The translations under genes and the position numbers were made by a program. A stretch of DNA of 64,000 bases, from the NCBI GenBank assembly GCA_023439545.1, contig JAEXNT010000072.1, positions 9,654 through 73,653 of the forward strand, read 5' to 3'. The notes under the pieces are model-generated. The model had not been told where the DNA came from. It was given only the letters and a program-made list of their open reading frames with translations, and made no database searches. The DNA comes from Bacillota bacterium (GTDB lineage Bacteria > Bacillota > Clostridia > Acetivibrionales > DTU013). Each line of letters begins with the position of its first letter. Position 1 is the first letter of the stretch. Positions 17,155-25,516 of the stretch are shown piece by piece.

Positions 17155-17183
17155 TTGACAAAGAAACAGAATCGTTATATTAT
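17155..17183 (+). promoter_or_regulatory. Promoter of the LacI-family gene, overlapped by its operator
   Basis: A perfect TTGACA (17155-17160), 17-base spacer and TATTAT (17178-17183) are present. The palindromic operator begins inside the -10 box. Confidence 0.8.
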
Positions 17184-17211
17184 CTTAATGTAACTAGTTA
17201 CATTAAGATAA
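17180..17211. promoter_or_regulatory. 32-bp perfect palindromic LacI-type operator
   Basis: The half-site TTATCTTAATGTAACT (17180-17195) is followed immediately by its exact reverse complement to 17211. The centre TGTAACTAGTTACA (17189-17202) recurs, nearly, at 18261-18274 before the binding-protein gene. Position over the -10 and transcription start implies autorepression. Confidence 0.85.
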
Positions 17212-17223
17212 GGAGTGTATTAT

Positions 17224-18243
17224 TTGCGTAATAAAGGTAAGTGTACAATTAAAGATGTCGCCAAGGAAGCGGGCGTTTCTGTAGCGACTGTATCCAGGTT
17301 CTTTAATGACACATCGAAGCTCGATTCTTATACGGCATGGAAGCTGGAGCAGGTTATAAAAGAGCTTGATTATAAGCCCAACAGAGCCGCACAAATGCTG
17401 AACACAGCGAAGAGCGGATACATCGTACAGATCGTTCCTGATATTACCAATCCCTTTTATGCCGCTATGACAAAGGAAGTAAACAGGTATGCAAGAGCCA
17501 AAGGTTATACGATCATTTTAAGTGATACCAACGAGAGTGAAGCCGAAGAATACAACGCTATAAAGCTGGCAGCTGAAATAATGGCGGAGGGTGTCATTAT
17601 TACCTCACTATATGCCGGTGAAACGCTTGTGGAAAAATTAAAAGAGATCAATATACCTGTTGTGGCAAACAGGACGTTTGTCAACGGAAATTTTGACGGG
17701 GTGTATGGAACTGGGGACGGTATTTATAATGCGACGAACTATCTTATCAAGTTGGGGCACAAGACGATAGCTTTTGTTGGAGGGGGTACCGGCACAGGCG
17801 TAGAGGGTATAAGGAAAAGCGGTTTTTTAAGAGCCATTCAGGAATCGGGAATGACTCCCAAACAGGATTTGATTTTTGAAATGAATTTCACTGAAGAATG
17901 CGGCTATAAGGCCGGAAAGTACATAGCTTCGCTGAAGCCTGTTCCAACAGCCGTATGCTGTGCGAATGACCTGATAGCTATCGGACTGATTAAGTCTTTG
18001 AATGAACAGGGCATTAAGGTACCTGATAATGTCTCGGTTATTGGAATGGATAATATTCCGCTTGTATCAATGATACACCCGCGATTGACTACGGTAACCA
18101 ACGACGGGGCCAAAAGCGGAAGGTTAGCAGCTAAAATGCTGTTTGAGAGGATTCTTGGAGAATATACGGGTTCTCCTCGCGAGGCTATTATTGTAGAAGA
18201 AATTATTGAAAGAGACTCAACTTCAAGACCGCCAAATCATTAA
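17224..18243 (+). CDS. LacI-family transcriptional repressor
   Basis: The protein has about 339 residues. TTG 17224 is chosen because AGGAG (17211-17215) lies 8 bases upstream; the in-frame GTG at 17215 overlaps that site. The N-terminal helix-turn-helix is CTIKDVAKEAGVSVATVSRFFN (about 6-27), then the hinge region KPNRAAQMLNT. The rest is a periplasmic-binding-like sugar sensor (IVQIVPDITNPFYAAM, VIGMDNIPLVSMIHPRLTTV). It sits in front of a sugar ABC importer and sulfatases and has an operator in its own promoter and another before the importer, so it most likely represses the whole locus until a sugar is bound. Confidence 0.92.
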   Translation: MRNKGKCTIKDVAKEAGVSVATVSRFFNDTSKLDSYTAWKLEQVIKELDYKPNRAAQMLNTAKSGYIVQIVPDITNPFYAAMTKEVNRYARAKGYTIILSDTNESEAEEYNAIKLAAEIMAEGVIITSLYAGETLVEKLKEINIPVVANRTFVNGNFDGVYGTGDGIYNATNYLIKLGHKTIAFVGGGTGTGVEGIRKSGFLRAIQESGMTPKQDLIFEMNFTEECGYKAGKYIASLKPVPTAVCCANDLIAIGLIKSLNEQGIKVPDNVSVIGMDNIPLVSMIHPRLTTVTNDGAKSGRLAAKMLFERILGEYTGSPREAIIVEEIIERDSTSRPPNH

Positions 18244-18260
18244 TAAAAATATACACCCGA

Positions 18261-18274
18261 TGTAATCGGTTACA
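18261..18274. promoter_or_regulatory. Second LacI-type operator (TGTAATCGGTTACA)
   Basis: It matches the core of the 17180-17211 palindrome (TGTAAC..GTTACA) in 11 of 14 positions. It lies between the repressor stop and the binding-protein start at 18343. Confidence 0.7.
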
Positions 18275-18342
18275 TAGTGACCTGTTTTGATTTACTGCAT
18301 TGTGTGCAATAAAAATATTAAATATTTAGGAGGAAAACAAAA

Positions 18343-19677
18343 ATGAAAAGAATCGCTTTGTATGTAATGGTGCTTTCTATGGTAATGGCACTGTTGCTTG
18401 GGTGTTCATCTCAGACACCTTCAGCCGGCAATGAATCCACCCCTAATGGCTCAACCTCAACTGGCTCAACCTCAACTGGCTCAGCCTCAACTGGCGTGAG
18501 TACCGAGAAGGCGACTATTGCCATAACCGACTGGAATTCACCACAGAAGGAGATTTGGGAAGAAGCCATGGCTATCTTCAAAAAAACACACAGCAATGTT
18601 GAGTTCACTTATGATATCATTCCGTTTGACCAATATTGGACAAAACTCGAAAGTGCAGCCGCGTCCAAAACCGGTGCAGACATCGTTTGCATGAATCCGA
18701 TCAATGTTGAACGCTTTGCACGTAACGGGGCGCTGCTTCCGCTTACTAAGTATATCGAGCGCGATAACTTTGATCTAAGCGTCTTTGCAGAAACTTATTC
18801 GCAGTTCTGGAAGATAGACGGTGAAAACTACGCTATACCAAAAGACATTGATGGTTTTGCAGTGCTTTACAACAAAAAGATATTTGATGATGCCGGTGTA
18901 GAGTATCCCAAAAAAGGCTGGACTTGGGATGACTTCCGGGAGAAGGCATTGATATTGACCAATAAGAATAAAGGCATATATGGATGGGTTAATGATTACT
19001 TGGATTTTAAAGGCGGTATGTATCATACCATCCTTGGATTTGGCGGATATATTCTCTCCGACGACAAAAAGACTTGTGGATATGATGATCCAAACACCAT
19101 CGCCGCAATCCGGTATATTTATGAAACCGTCAACGCAAAAGAAGGAGTTTCTCCAACACTACAACAACTAGCTGAAATAAACGCTGCGGATATTTTCATG
19201 TCAGGACGCGGCGCGATGGAGACGCAGGGATCATTCAGATTAGCGGATTATCTCGCTAATGAAAATATCAACAATGATATAGCCATTGCTCCAATGCCTG
19301 TAGGCTCAAGTGAAAAAATGCTGACGAACGGCGTCAGTTGGGCAATCTCCAATTCCACCAAAAATCCGGATATGGCATGGGAAATGCTATCGCTGATGTG
19401 CGGCGATATTGGTTCCGAGCTTATGGGCAAGAGTGGTGTCATCATTCCTGCAAATGGAAATTATCAGGATCTGTATTTCAAGAGTAAAGATAATGTAGAT
19501 TTATCAGCCTTCTTCGATCGTCCGAATAATACGGTTTTTCAGCCCATCACCATTAAATTGAAGGATTGGAGAGCAATTGAAACCAGCTATATTACCAAAA
19601 TTTTTATGAATGAAATGAGCGTTGAGGAAGCATGTATCGCAATGTCAAAAGAAATTAATGCTGTCCTGTCTAAGTAA
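18343..19677 (+). CDS. Carbohydrate ABC transporter substrate-binding lipoprotein (family 1)
   Basis: The 444-residue protein has a lipoprotein signal (hydrophobic residues 4-19, lipobox LLGC with C21), then a low-complexity Ser/Thr/Gly linker with three near-identical GSTST units (about 36-50), then a family 1 binding fold (AITDWNSPQKEIWEEAMAIF; DIDGFAVLYNKKIFDDAG; GWTWDDFREKA). It would bind a sugar outside the membrane and deliver it to the permeases encoded next. ATG 18343 follows TTAGGAGG. The linker codons repeat almost exactly, so its length may vary between strains. Regulated by the adjacent LacI-type operator. Confidence 0.93.
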   Translation: MKRIALYVMVLSMVMALLLGCSSQTPSAGNESTPNGSTSTGSTSTGSASTGVSTEKATIAITDWNSPQKEIWEEAMAIFKKTHSNVEFTYDIIPFDQYWTKLESAAASKTGADIVCMNPINVERFARNGALLPLTKYIERDNFDLSVFAETYSQFWKIDGENYAIPKDIDGFAVLYNKKIFDDAGVEYPKKGWTWDDFREKALILTNKNKGIYGWVNDYLDFKGGMYHTILGFGGYILSDDKKTCGYDDPNTIAAIRYIYETVNAKEGVSPTLQQLAEINAADIFMSGRGAMETQGSFRLADYLANENINNDIAIAPMPVGSSEKMLTNGVSWAISNSTKNPDMAWEMLSLMCGDIGSELMGKSGVIIPANGNYQDLYFKSKDNVDLSAFFDRPNNTVFQPITIKLKDWRAIETSYITKIFMNEMSVEEACIAMSKEINAVLSK

Positions 19678-19782
19678 TAACAATTAATCGTCTGGTGTCC
19701 TTATAAACTCAGGGTATCGGTAAATAGTACCTGAAGTATAACCAGTATACAGATATAAACTTCGGAACCAACAGCAAAGGAT

Positions 19783-20688
19783 GTGATTAAAACGCTTAAA
19801 GTCAGGAAAAATCATGTAATCGAATATTGCTATGGCTATAGTATGATTTTTCCAGCCGTACTGTTTATATTCGTTTTTCTGTTCTGGCCCATTATCCAAA
19901 GTATTATACTCAGCATGCAGGAAACACAATGGTTTGAGGCACAGAATTATGTTGGACTTGCTAACTATAGCAAGATCTTTAAAGATTCGGAGTTTTGGAT
20001 TGCACTTAAAAACACCGCAATCATCACCGCAGCCTCCGTACCGGTCATTGTTGTACTTGCTACATTTTTCTCTATACTGCTTAACAACAAACTGCACGGC
20101 ATCACGGTATTCAGAGTATGCTTTTTTATACCTGCCATCACGATTCTTGCTGCCTCAACGTTGGTCTGGAAGTGGATCATGAATGGTGATTACGGAATAC
20201 TAAATTATTTCTTGTCCTTTTTTGGAGTTGAACCCATTCATTGGATCAGTAATCCAAAAACGTCGCTGCTGTTACTGATAATTATTCAGGTATGGTCTGC
20301 ACTAGGCAATAATATTATCATCTTGCTGGCAGGTCTGCAGAATATTCCGACCACCTACTATGAGGCAGCTAAGCTGGACGGCGCCAATGTGACAAAGCTA
20401 TTTCGACACATCACGCTGCCGATGCTTTCACCAACTCTGTTTTTTATTGTTGTCACAATAGTAATTCGAACGCTGCAGCTGTTTGATGCGCCATACATGT
20501 TGATCAGCAATTCAAAAGATATCATGTATGATCGGGTTGGTACGATTATTTACAAATATTTCTATGAATCATTTACCCAACACAATATCGGTTATGGTTC
20601 TTCGGTCGTAGTCACACTCTTTGGACTGATCCTGATCATTACGGCAATCCAGTTTCTATGCCAAAAATTCTGGGTTAATTACGATTGA
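19783..20688 (+). CDS. Carbohydrate ABC transporter permease, MalF/UgpA type
   Basis: The 301-residue inner-membrane protein has six predicted transmembrane segments. The conserved loop contacting the ATPase reads YYEAAKLDGANVTKLFRHITLPML (about 197-220), the EAA motif. It pairs with the permease at 20959. GTG 19783 is the listed start but lies only 2 bases from AAAGGA; the true start could be a few codons away. No ATP-binding subunit is encoded in the locus, so a shared ATPase (MsmK/UgpC type) encoded elsewhere is expected. Confidence 0.9.
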   Translation: MIKTLKVRKNHVIEYCYGYSMIFPAVLFIFVFLFWPIIQSIILSMQETQWFEAQNYVGLANYSKIFKDSEFWIALKNTAIITAASVPVIVVLATFFSILLNNKLHGITVFRVCFFIPAITILAASTLVWKWIMNGDYGILNYFLSFFGVEPIHWISNPKTSLLLLIIIQVWSALGNNIIILLAGLQNIPTTYYEAAKLDGANVTKLFRHITLPMLSPTLFFIVVTIVIRTLQLFDAPYMLISNSKDIMYDRVGTIIYKYFYESFTQHNIGYGSSVVVTLFGLILIITAIQFLCQKFWVNYD

Positions 20689-20726
20689 GTCCAGCGGGTT
20701 AAATGTCAATGTAAATGCGTCCGAAG

Positions 20727-20759
20727 TGTAGATGCATGGCAATAAACCATGCATCTACA
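20727..20759 (+). promoter_or_regulatory. Perfect 13-bp hairpin between the two permease genes
   Basis: TGTAGATGCATGG pairs perfectly with CCATGCATCTACA around the loop CAATAAA. No T-run follows, so mRNA processing or stability is more likely than termination. Confidence 0.6.
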
Positions 20760-20854
20760 TCATCGGTCTTTTGGAGGTCAGGATAAAACAATTGCGATAA
20801 GCACCTCCTTCAGGTTTGATAGCATGGATTTATTTGTCAGAGAAAAAGAAAAGG

Positions 20855-20907
20855 TTCCAGTTAATTTATGGATAAGCTCTGAATCCATAGGAGGGTTTTA
20901 ACTGGAA
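20855..20907 (+). promoter_or_regulatory. Second intercistronic stem-loop
   Basis: TTCCAGTTAA and TTAACTGGAA form the outer stem, and TATGGAT/ATCCATA an inner stem, in the 270-base gap between the permease genes. The gap contains no gene. Confidence 0.55.
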
Positions 20908-20958
20908 ATTAATCAAATAAAATCACATAAAAAATATATTATACGAGGAGTAGACGAT

Positions 20959-21774
20959 GTGAGAAAGAAACTGATTCCGGTCTATATTGTGTTGGTGTTG
21001 GCCTGTTTGTTTATGATCTTTCCATACATCTGGATGGTGATTACGTCATTTAAAACCATGGGAGAAATCTCTGCGCTTCCGCCTACGTTTTTTCCGCGGA
21101 ATTCAACCTTGGGAAATTACAAGATTCTCTTTACTAAGCTTCCTTATACTCGCCTCCTTCTAAATACCATCTTTTCGACGATAGCACGTATTACCGCTCA
21201 AATTTTACTTTGTTCAATGGCCGCGTATGCATTTGCTAAAATAAAATTTCCCGGAAAGAAAATTATATTTACATTGATACTTTCCGTCATGATGGTACCC
21301 GGCCAAATCCATATGATCCCGCAATACAAAATCATCGCGGCACTCAAAATGACCAACAGTATGGGCGCTCTAATTATCACTGCGCTTGCCAGCGCATTCG
21401 GTATTTTCCTTTTACGCCAGTTCTTTACAACGTTGCCGGATGAACTGATTGAATCTGCAAAGATTGATGGCTGCACGCATCCGCGCATCTTTTTTTCCAT
21501 TGCTCTGCCTCTGGTCGGTCCTGCGCTGGTCACGCTAGGAATTTTTGTAATCCTCTGGACATGGAATGACCTAATGTGGCCGCTGATCGTCAACACGTCG
21601 TTGGAACGGATGCCGCTCTCAGCCGGCCTAGCCATTCTGGCGTTTGGGGAGTACGGTACACAAAATAACATTTTAATGGCCGGAGCGACAGCGGCAACCA
21701 TTCCAATCCTGATTGTGTTTATAACGTTGCAAAAATATTATGTTGAAGGCATAAAATTGAGCGGATTAAAGTAA
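20959..21774 (+). CDS. Carbohydrate ABC transporter permease, MalG/UgpE type
   Basis: The 271-residue protein has six transmembrane segments and the EAA loop ELIESAKIDGCTHPRIFFSIALP (about 163-185). The N-terminus (LACLFMIFPYIWMVITSFKT) is typical of MalG-type permeases. GTG 20959 follows GAGGAG. It is the partner of the permease at 19783. The first sulfatase gene begins 20 bases after its stop, tying import of the sugar to desulfation. Confidence 0.92.
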   Translation: MRKKLIPVYIVLVLACLFMIFPYIWMVITSFKTMGEISALPPTFFPRNSTLGNYKILFTKLPYTRLLLNTIFSTIARITAQILLCSMAAYAFAKIKFPGKKIIFTLILSVMMVPGQIHMIPQYKIIAALKMTNSMGALIITALASAFGIFLLRQFFTTLPDELIESAKIDGCTHPRIFFSIALPLVGPALVTLGIFVILWTWNDLMWPLIVNTSLERMPLSAGLAILAFGEYGTQNNILMAGATAATIPILIVFITLQKYYVEGIKLSGLK

Positions 21775-21793
21775 CAAGAAAGGAATGTAAACA

Positions 21794-23230
21794 GTGAAGA
21801 GACCAAACATTTTACTTATTATCGCAGATCAGTTGCGCTCTGACGCGCTCGGTTGCTATGGCAACAACATATGCCTCACACCACATTTGGACGGGCTTGC
21901 TGCCGAAGGCGCTTGTTTTGATAACACCTATACGGTTGCTCCCGTTTGTTCTCCCGCCAGATGCTCAATGCTGACTGGATTGTATCCGCATACACATAAG
22001 GTACAGCTGAATACACATGTTGACACAAGAACAAGCAACGGTCTGGATCCTACACTGCCAACTTTCAGCAAAATTATGAAAGACCTTGGCGAATATCGGA
22101 TGCATTACCTTGGGAAATGGCATGTGCATCAAGAGCTGTCACCCACCGAATTTGGCTTTGACTCATGGCAACCTTATCCGAATCATATCCCACCCGACCA
22201 TCTTGGTAATTGCCAGAAAATTCAATTTCTTAGCGAAATACAGTTGGTGAATGCCGTACATGTTGGGGAACCAGAAGAGCTTGGTTCATACCGAATCGCA
22301 CAAGCAGGCGCTTCGTTTCTGAAGAAACAATGTGAGGATGATAAGCCGTTCTTTCTGCGTCTGGACTTTACCCAGCCCCACTTTTCAAACATTGTACCTA
22401 AAAAATTCGCTGACATGTACGCGGAAACCCCGATTCCACAATGGAAAAACTTTAATGAAACCTTTGAAAACAAGCCCTATGGACACTTCAGGAAACATAA
22501 GGAATGGGCGCTTGAGGACAAGGATTGGAGCTGGTGGGAGAAGGTTGTTCGCATGTACTATGCTGACGTTTCCTATCTGGATGACTGCTGTGGCATTGTG
22601 CTTGACACCCTGCGCCGACTTTCTATCGCAAACGATACAATCGTCATTTTTACCGCAGATCACGGTGATCCGACCGGTATGCACCGGCATTTTGAAAAGG
22701 GCGGTACCATGTATGACGAGGTAATGCGTGTTCCGATGATCGTTAAGTGGCCAGGCAAAGCACAACCTGGGCAGCACTTTCCACAGATGATCCGAAATAT
22801 GGATATCTGCCCTACAATTCTAAAGATGGCAGGGTTAGAGCCGCCAGCCGACATCCATGCTAAAGATTTCTCCTGCATCGTAGACGGAAGTTCCAACGAC
22901 TGGTATGACAGCGTATATACAGAATACCACGGCGACGTATGGGGAATGTACACACAGCGAATGGTGCGCACAGTGGAGTGGAAGTATGTTTACAATCCCT
23001 ATGATATGGATGAATTATATAACATGAAGAACGACCCCTATGAGTTGCACAACCTGATCGATAATCCGGATTATCACGAAGCGCAATTAGAGATGAGGTC
23101 TCGTTTTATAAACTGGGTAGATGAAACGAACGATGTATTAACCTACTCTTTTGTCCGTCGGATGTTTCCGGATGCCGCAAAACGTAATAAAAACAAAAAG
23201 GTATTAATTGATTCTTTTGACACGAAATAA
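21794..23230 (+). CDS. Sulfatase (type I, Cys-type)
   Basis: The 478-residue enzyme hydrolyses sulfate esters. The metal-binding start NILLIIADQLRSDALGCYG (5-23) and the core PVCSPARCSMLTG (50-62) are present; C52 would be converted to formylglycine by the maturase encoded at 15589. Later metal or substrate residues are GKWHVH (about 107-112) and TADHGDPTGMH (about 288-298). No signal peptide is visible, so it is probably cytosolic and acts after import by the adjacent ABC system. GTG 21794 follows AAAGGAATG. Sugar substrate unknown. Confidence 0.93.
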   Translation: MKRPNILLIIADQLRSDALGCYGNNICLTPHLDGLAAEGACFDNTYTVAPVCSPARCSMLTGLYPHTHKVQLNTHVDTRTSNGLDPTLPTFSKIMKDLGEYRMHYLGKWHVHQELSPTEFGFDSWQPYPNHIPPDHLGNCQKIQFLSEIQLVNAVHVGEPEELGSYRIAQAGASFLKKQCEDDKPFFLRLDFTQPHFSNIVPKKFADMYAETPIPQWKNFNETFENKPYGHFRKHKEWALEDKDWSWWEKVVRMYYADVSYLDDCCGIVLDTLRRLSIANDTIVIFTADHGDPTGMHRHFEKGGTMYDEVMRVPMIVKWPGKAQPGQHFPQMIRNMDICPTILKMAGLEPPADIHAKDFSCIVDGSSNDWYDSVYTEYHGDVWGMYTQRMVRTVEWKYVYNPYDMDELYNMKNDPYELHNLIDNPDYHEAQLEMRSRFINWVDETNDVLTYSFVRRMFPDAAKRNKNKKVLIDSFDTK

Positions 23231-23278
23231 ATGGAATGTAAATAATATCAATTTAAGAAAAGTGAAAAGGGAAACGAC

Positions 23279-25423
23279 ATGGGAAAATATGACAACAAAT
23301 TAACTAAAAACTATGTGGAAAGGGTTTATGCAGGAATTCTGGGTAAAGCGATAGGCGTCCGCTATGGCGAGCCTGTGGAAATGTGGACCTATGAAAAAAT
23401 CAAGCGCGTTTACGGTGAACTTGACGGATATGTAACGGATAGCCGGGGGCTTGCGGCTGATGATGATATAAATGGAACTTTTTTCTTCATCCGGGCCTTG
23501 GAGGATTATACCTATAAAACAGACATCAGTCCTGAACAGATAGGTCGGACATGGCTTAACTATGTGCCCTATGAGCATGGATTTTTTTGGTGGGGTGGAT
23601 ACGGCATTTCGTCGGAGCATACGGCTTATCATAATCTTATAAATGGTATTGCCCCTCCGCGTTCGGGTTCAATGGAGCAGAATGGCTTGACAATAGCCGA
23701 GCAAATCGGAGGCCAGATTTTTATTGATGCATGGGGTCTGGTTGCAGCGAACAATCCGCGGCTTGCGGCGGAATATGCTCAAAAAGCGGCAAGCGTCGGT
23801 CATGACGGCAACGCCAAATACGGCGGTATGTTTGTGGCTGCCTGTATAAGCGCAGCCTTCGCTGAAAGCGATATGGAAAAAGTGATTGAAGAAGGGCTCG
23901 GCGTAATACCCACAGATTGTGACTATGCGGCGGTGGTGCGTTTTGTCGTGGATTATTACCACAGGAATCCGTCAGACTGGGAGATGTGTTTAGTCGAACT
24001 GAAAAAGAACTTTTGGACAGATAAATACGGAGGCCACTGCCATGTCATTCCCAATACGGGCATTATGATTCTTTCCATGCTATACGGGAAAGGTGATTTT
24101 TCAAGGGCACTCAGCATTTGTGTCATGTGTGGGTTCGATACCGATTGCAACGCCGCGAACGTCGGCGCTATTATGGGCGTTGCAGGCGGGCTGCAGGGTA
24201 TAGATCATAAAAAATGGATAAGCGGGCTGAATGACTTTTTTCCCTGTTCTAGCGTGACCGGCAGCCTGAACATGCTTGACCTCGCATCGTTCGCCTTATA
24301 CCTTGCAGCCTTTGGATATAAAATTGCGGAACAGAAGGCGCCGGATAGGTGGCGCGGTTTTATGGGAAAAAGCAACATGAGCCGGTGCTTCGAACTGCCT
24401 GGTTCAACCCATGGCGTAAAGGCTTATGTGGAAGGAGCCGGATCTGGTAGTCCTATCGTCATAATGAATACCGATCGTCAGGCAGCAAGTGGACAGAGAA
24501 GCCTTAGGGTAGCTTGCGGCGGCATAGACGCGGGAGAAAGCCTGAATGTATACCTGAACACCTATTATGGCAAGGATGATTTTACCAGCAGCAAGTACAG
24601 TCCCGCATTTTCGCCGATGCTTTATCCGGGTCAGACAATAAAAATGAGTGTGATGCCGGATATGGACAATTCAGTTGAACTTTGCGCACAGCTATATATA
24701 AAAGATACAAACAATGAAAAGTTATATGGTTCTGAAAAGACTACACTTAAAAATGGTGTATGGAGTACTCTGGAATTTACGACTCCTATTATTGAAGGCG
24801 GATGCATAAAAGAAGCTGGAATAAGCCTGGCGCCGCGTGGATTGAGTACAGCAAATGAGATTGTTGTTTATCTGGACGATATTGAGTTCTCCGGTAAAGC
24901 AAACTATTCTATAGACTTTTCAAAAGAAAAAAATGAACAATGGTCCAAACTATGCACACAAGTCAGTCAGTTTACATATTTAAAGGGGTTATGGCGAATT
25001 GAGGATGGAGTCTTATCAGGAAGCTGCAGTGATTTTGGTGAGGCTTATACAGGTGACGTAAGCTGGAGAGATTATACTTTCTCTGCAACCATTATCCCCC
25101 AATTAGGTAGTATTCACAATATACTTTTCCGTGTGCAAGGTGCGGTACGCCTATATAGCGTTGGGCTGGCTGAGAATGGCAAGCTCGTACTGTGCAAGAA
25201 GAATTTAGAATATTCAGTGTTAAATGAAATTGATTTTCCATGGTCGTTCGGTAATTCCTATACTATTACAGTTTTAATAAAAGGTAATAAGATAAGGATT
25301 GAAGTTGACGGAAAGGTATATATAGAATATACCGACAACGAAAACCCGTATTTGTATGGACAAATAGGCGCCGGTGTCCGTAAAGGCAGTCACTGCCAAT
25401 TTAGTGATTTCCGCATCAGTTAG
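23279..25423 (+). CDS. ADP-ribosylglycohydrolase-family enzyme with C-terminal beta-sandwich domain
   Basis: The 714-residue protein begins with an ADP-ribosylglycohydrolase fold (about 1-360). The first metal cluster is ADDDINGTF (60-68) and the second CGFDTDCNAANVGAI (about 280-295); the usual DTD-D motif has Cys-Asn instead of the final Asp. Residues from about 400 to 714 are beta-rich and resemble a laminin-G or 3-keto-glycoside-hydrolase-like module (FRVQGAVRLYSVGL, GNKIRIEVDGKVYIEY). It lies between two sulfatase genes, so its substrate is more likely a glycoside of the imported sulfated sugar than ADP-ribosylated protein. ATG 23279; the following sulfatase gene starts 93 bases downstream. 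Confidence 0.8.
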   Translation: MGKYDNKLTKNYVERVYAGILGKAIGVRYGEPVEMWTYEKIKRVYGELDGYVTDSRGLAADDDINGTFFFIRALEDYTYKTDISPEQIGRTWLNYVPYEHGFFWWGGYGISSEHTAYHNLINGIAPPRSGSMEQNGLTIAEQIGGQIFIDAWGLVAANNPRLAAEYAQKAASVGHDGNAKYGGMFVAACISAAFAESDMEKVIEEGLGVIPTDCDYAAVVRFVVDYYHRNPSDWEMCLVELKKNFWTDKYGGHCHVIPNTGIMILSMLYGKGDFSRALSICVMCGFDTDCNAANVGAIMGVAGGLQGIDHKKWISGLNDFFPCSSVTGSLNMLDLASFALYLAAFGYKIAEQKAPDRWRGFMGKSNMSRCFELPGSTHGVKAYVEGAGSGSPIVIMNTDRQAASGQRSLRVACGGIDAGESLNVYLNTYYGKDDFTSSKYSPAFSPMLYPGQTIKMSVMPDMDNSVELCAQLYIKDTNNEKLYGSEKTTLKNGVWSTLEFTTPIIEGGCIKEAGISLAPRGLSTANEIVVYLDDIEFSGKANYSIDFSKEKNEQWSKLCTQVSQFTYLKGLWRIEDGVLSGSCSDFGEAYTGDVSWRDYTFSATIIPQLGSIHNILFRVQGAVRLYSVGLAENGKLVLCKKNLEYSVLNEIDFPWSFGNSYTITVLIKGNKIRIEVDGKVYIEYTDNENPYLYGQIGAGVRKGSHCQFSDFRIS

Positions 25424-25516
25424 GTTTTACCGGGATCCGGAGCCCGCTTACCCGGTTCGCATGAAGCATCTTCATTTTAAATAATTTTGAGAAATAGACT
25501 AAAAGGATGAAGTATC

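Noticed and set aside
23279..25423. Toxin-antitoxin or macrodomain-type ADP-ribose signalling system
   Set aside because: No ADP-ribosyltransferase partner; placement between sulfatases and the altered metal motif favour sugar metabolism.
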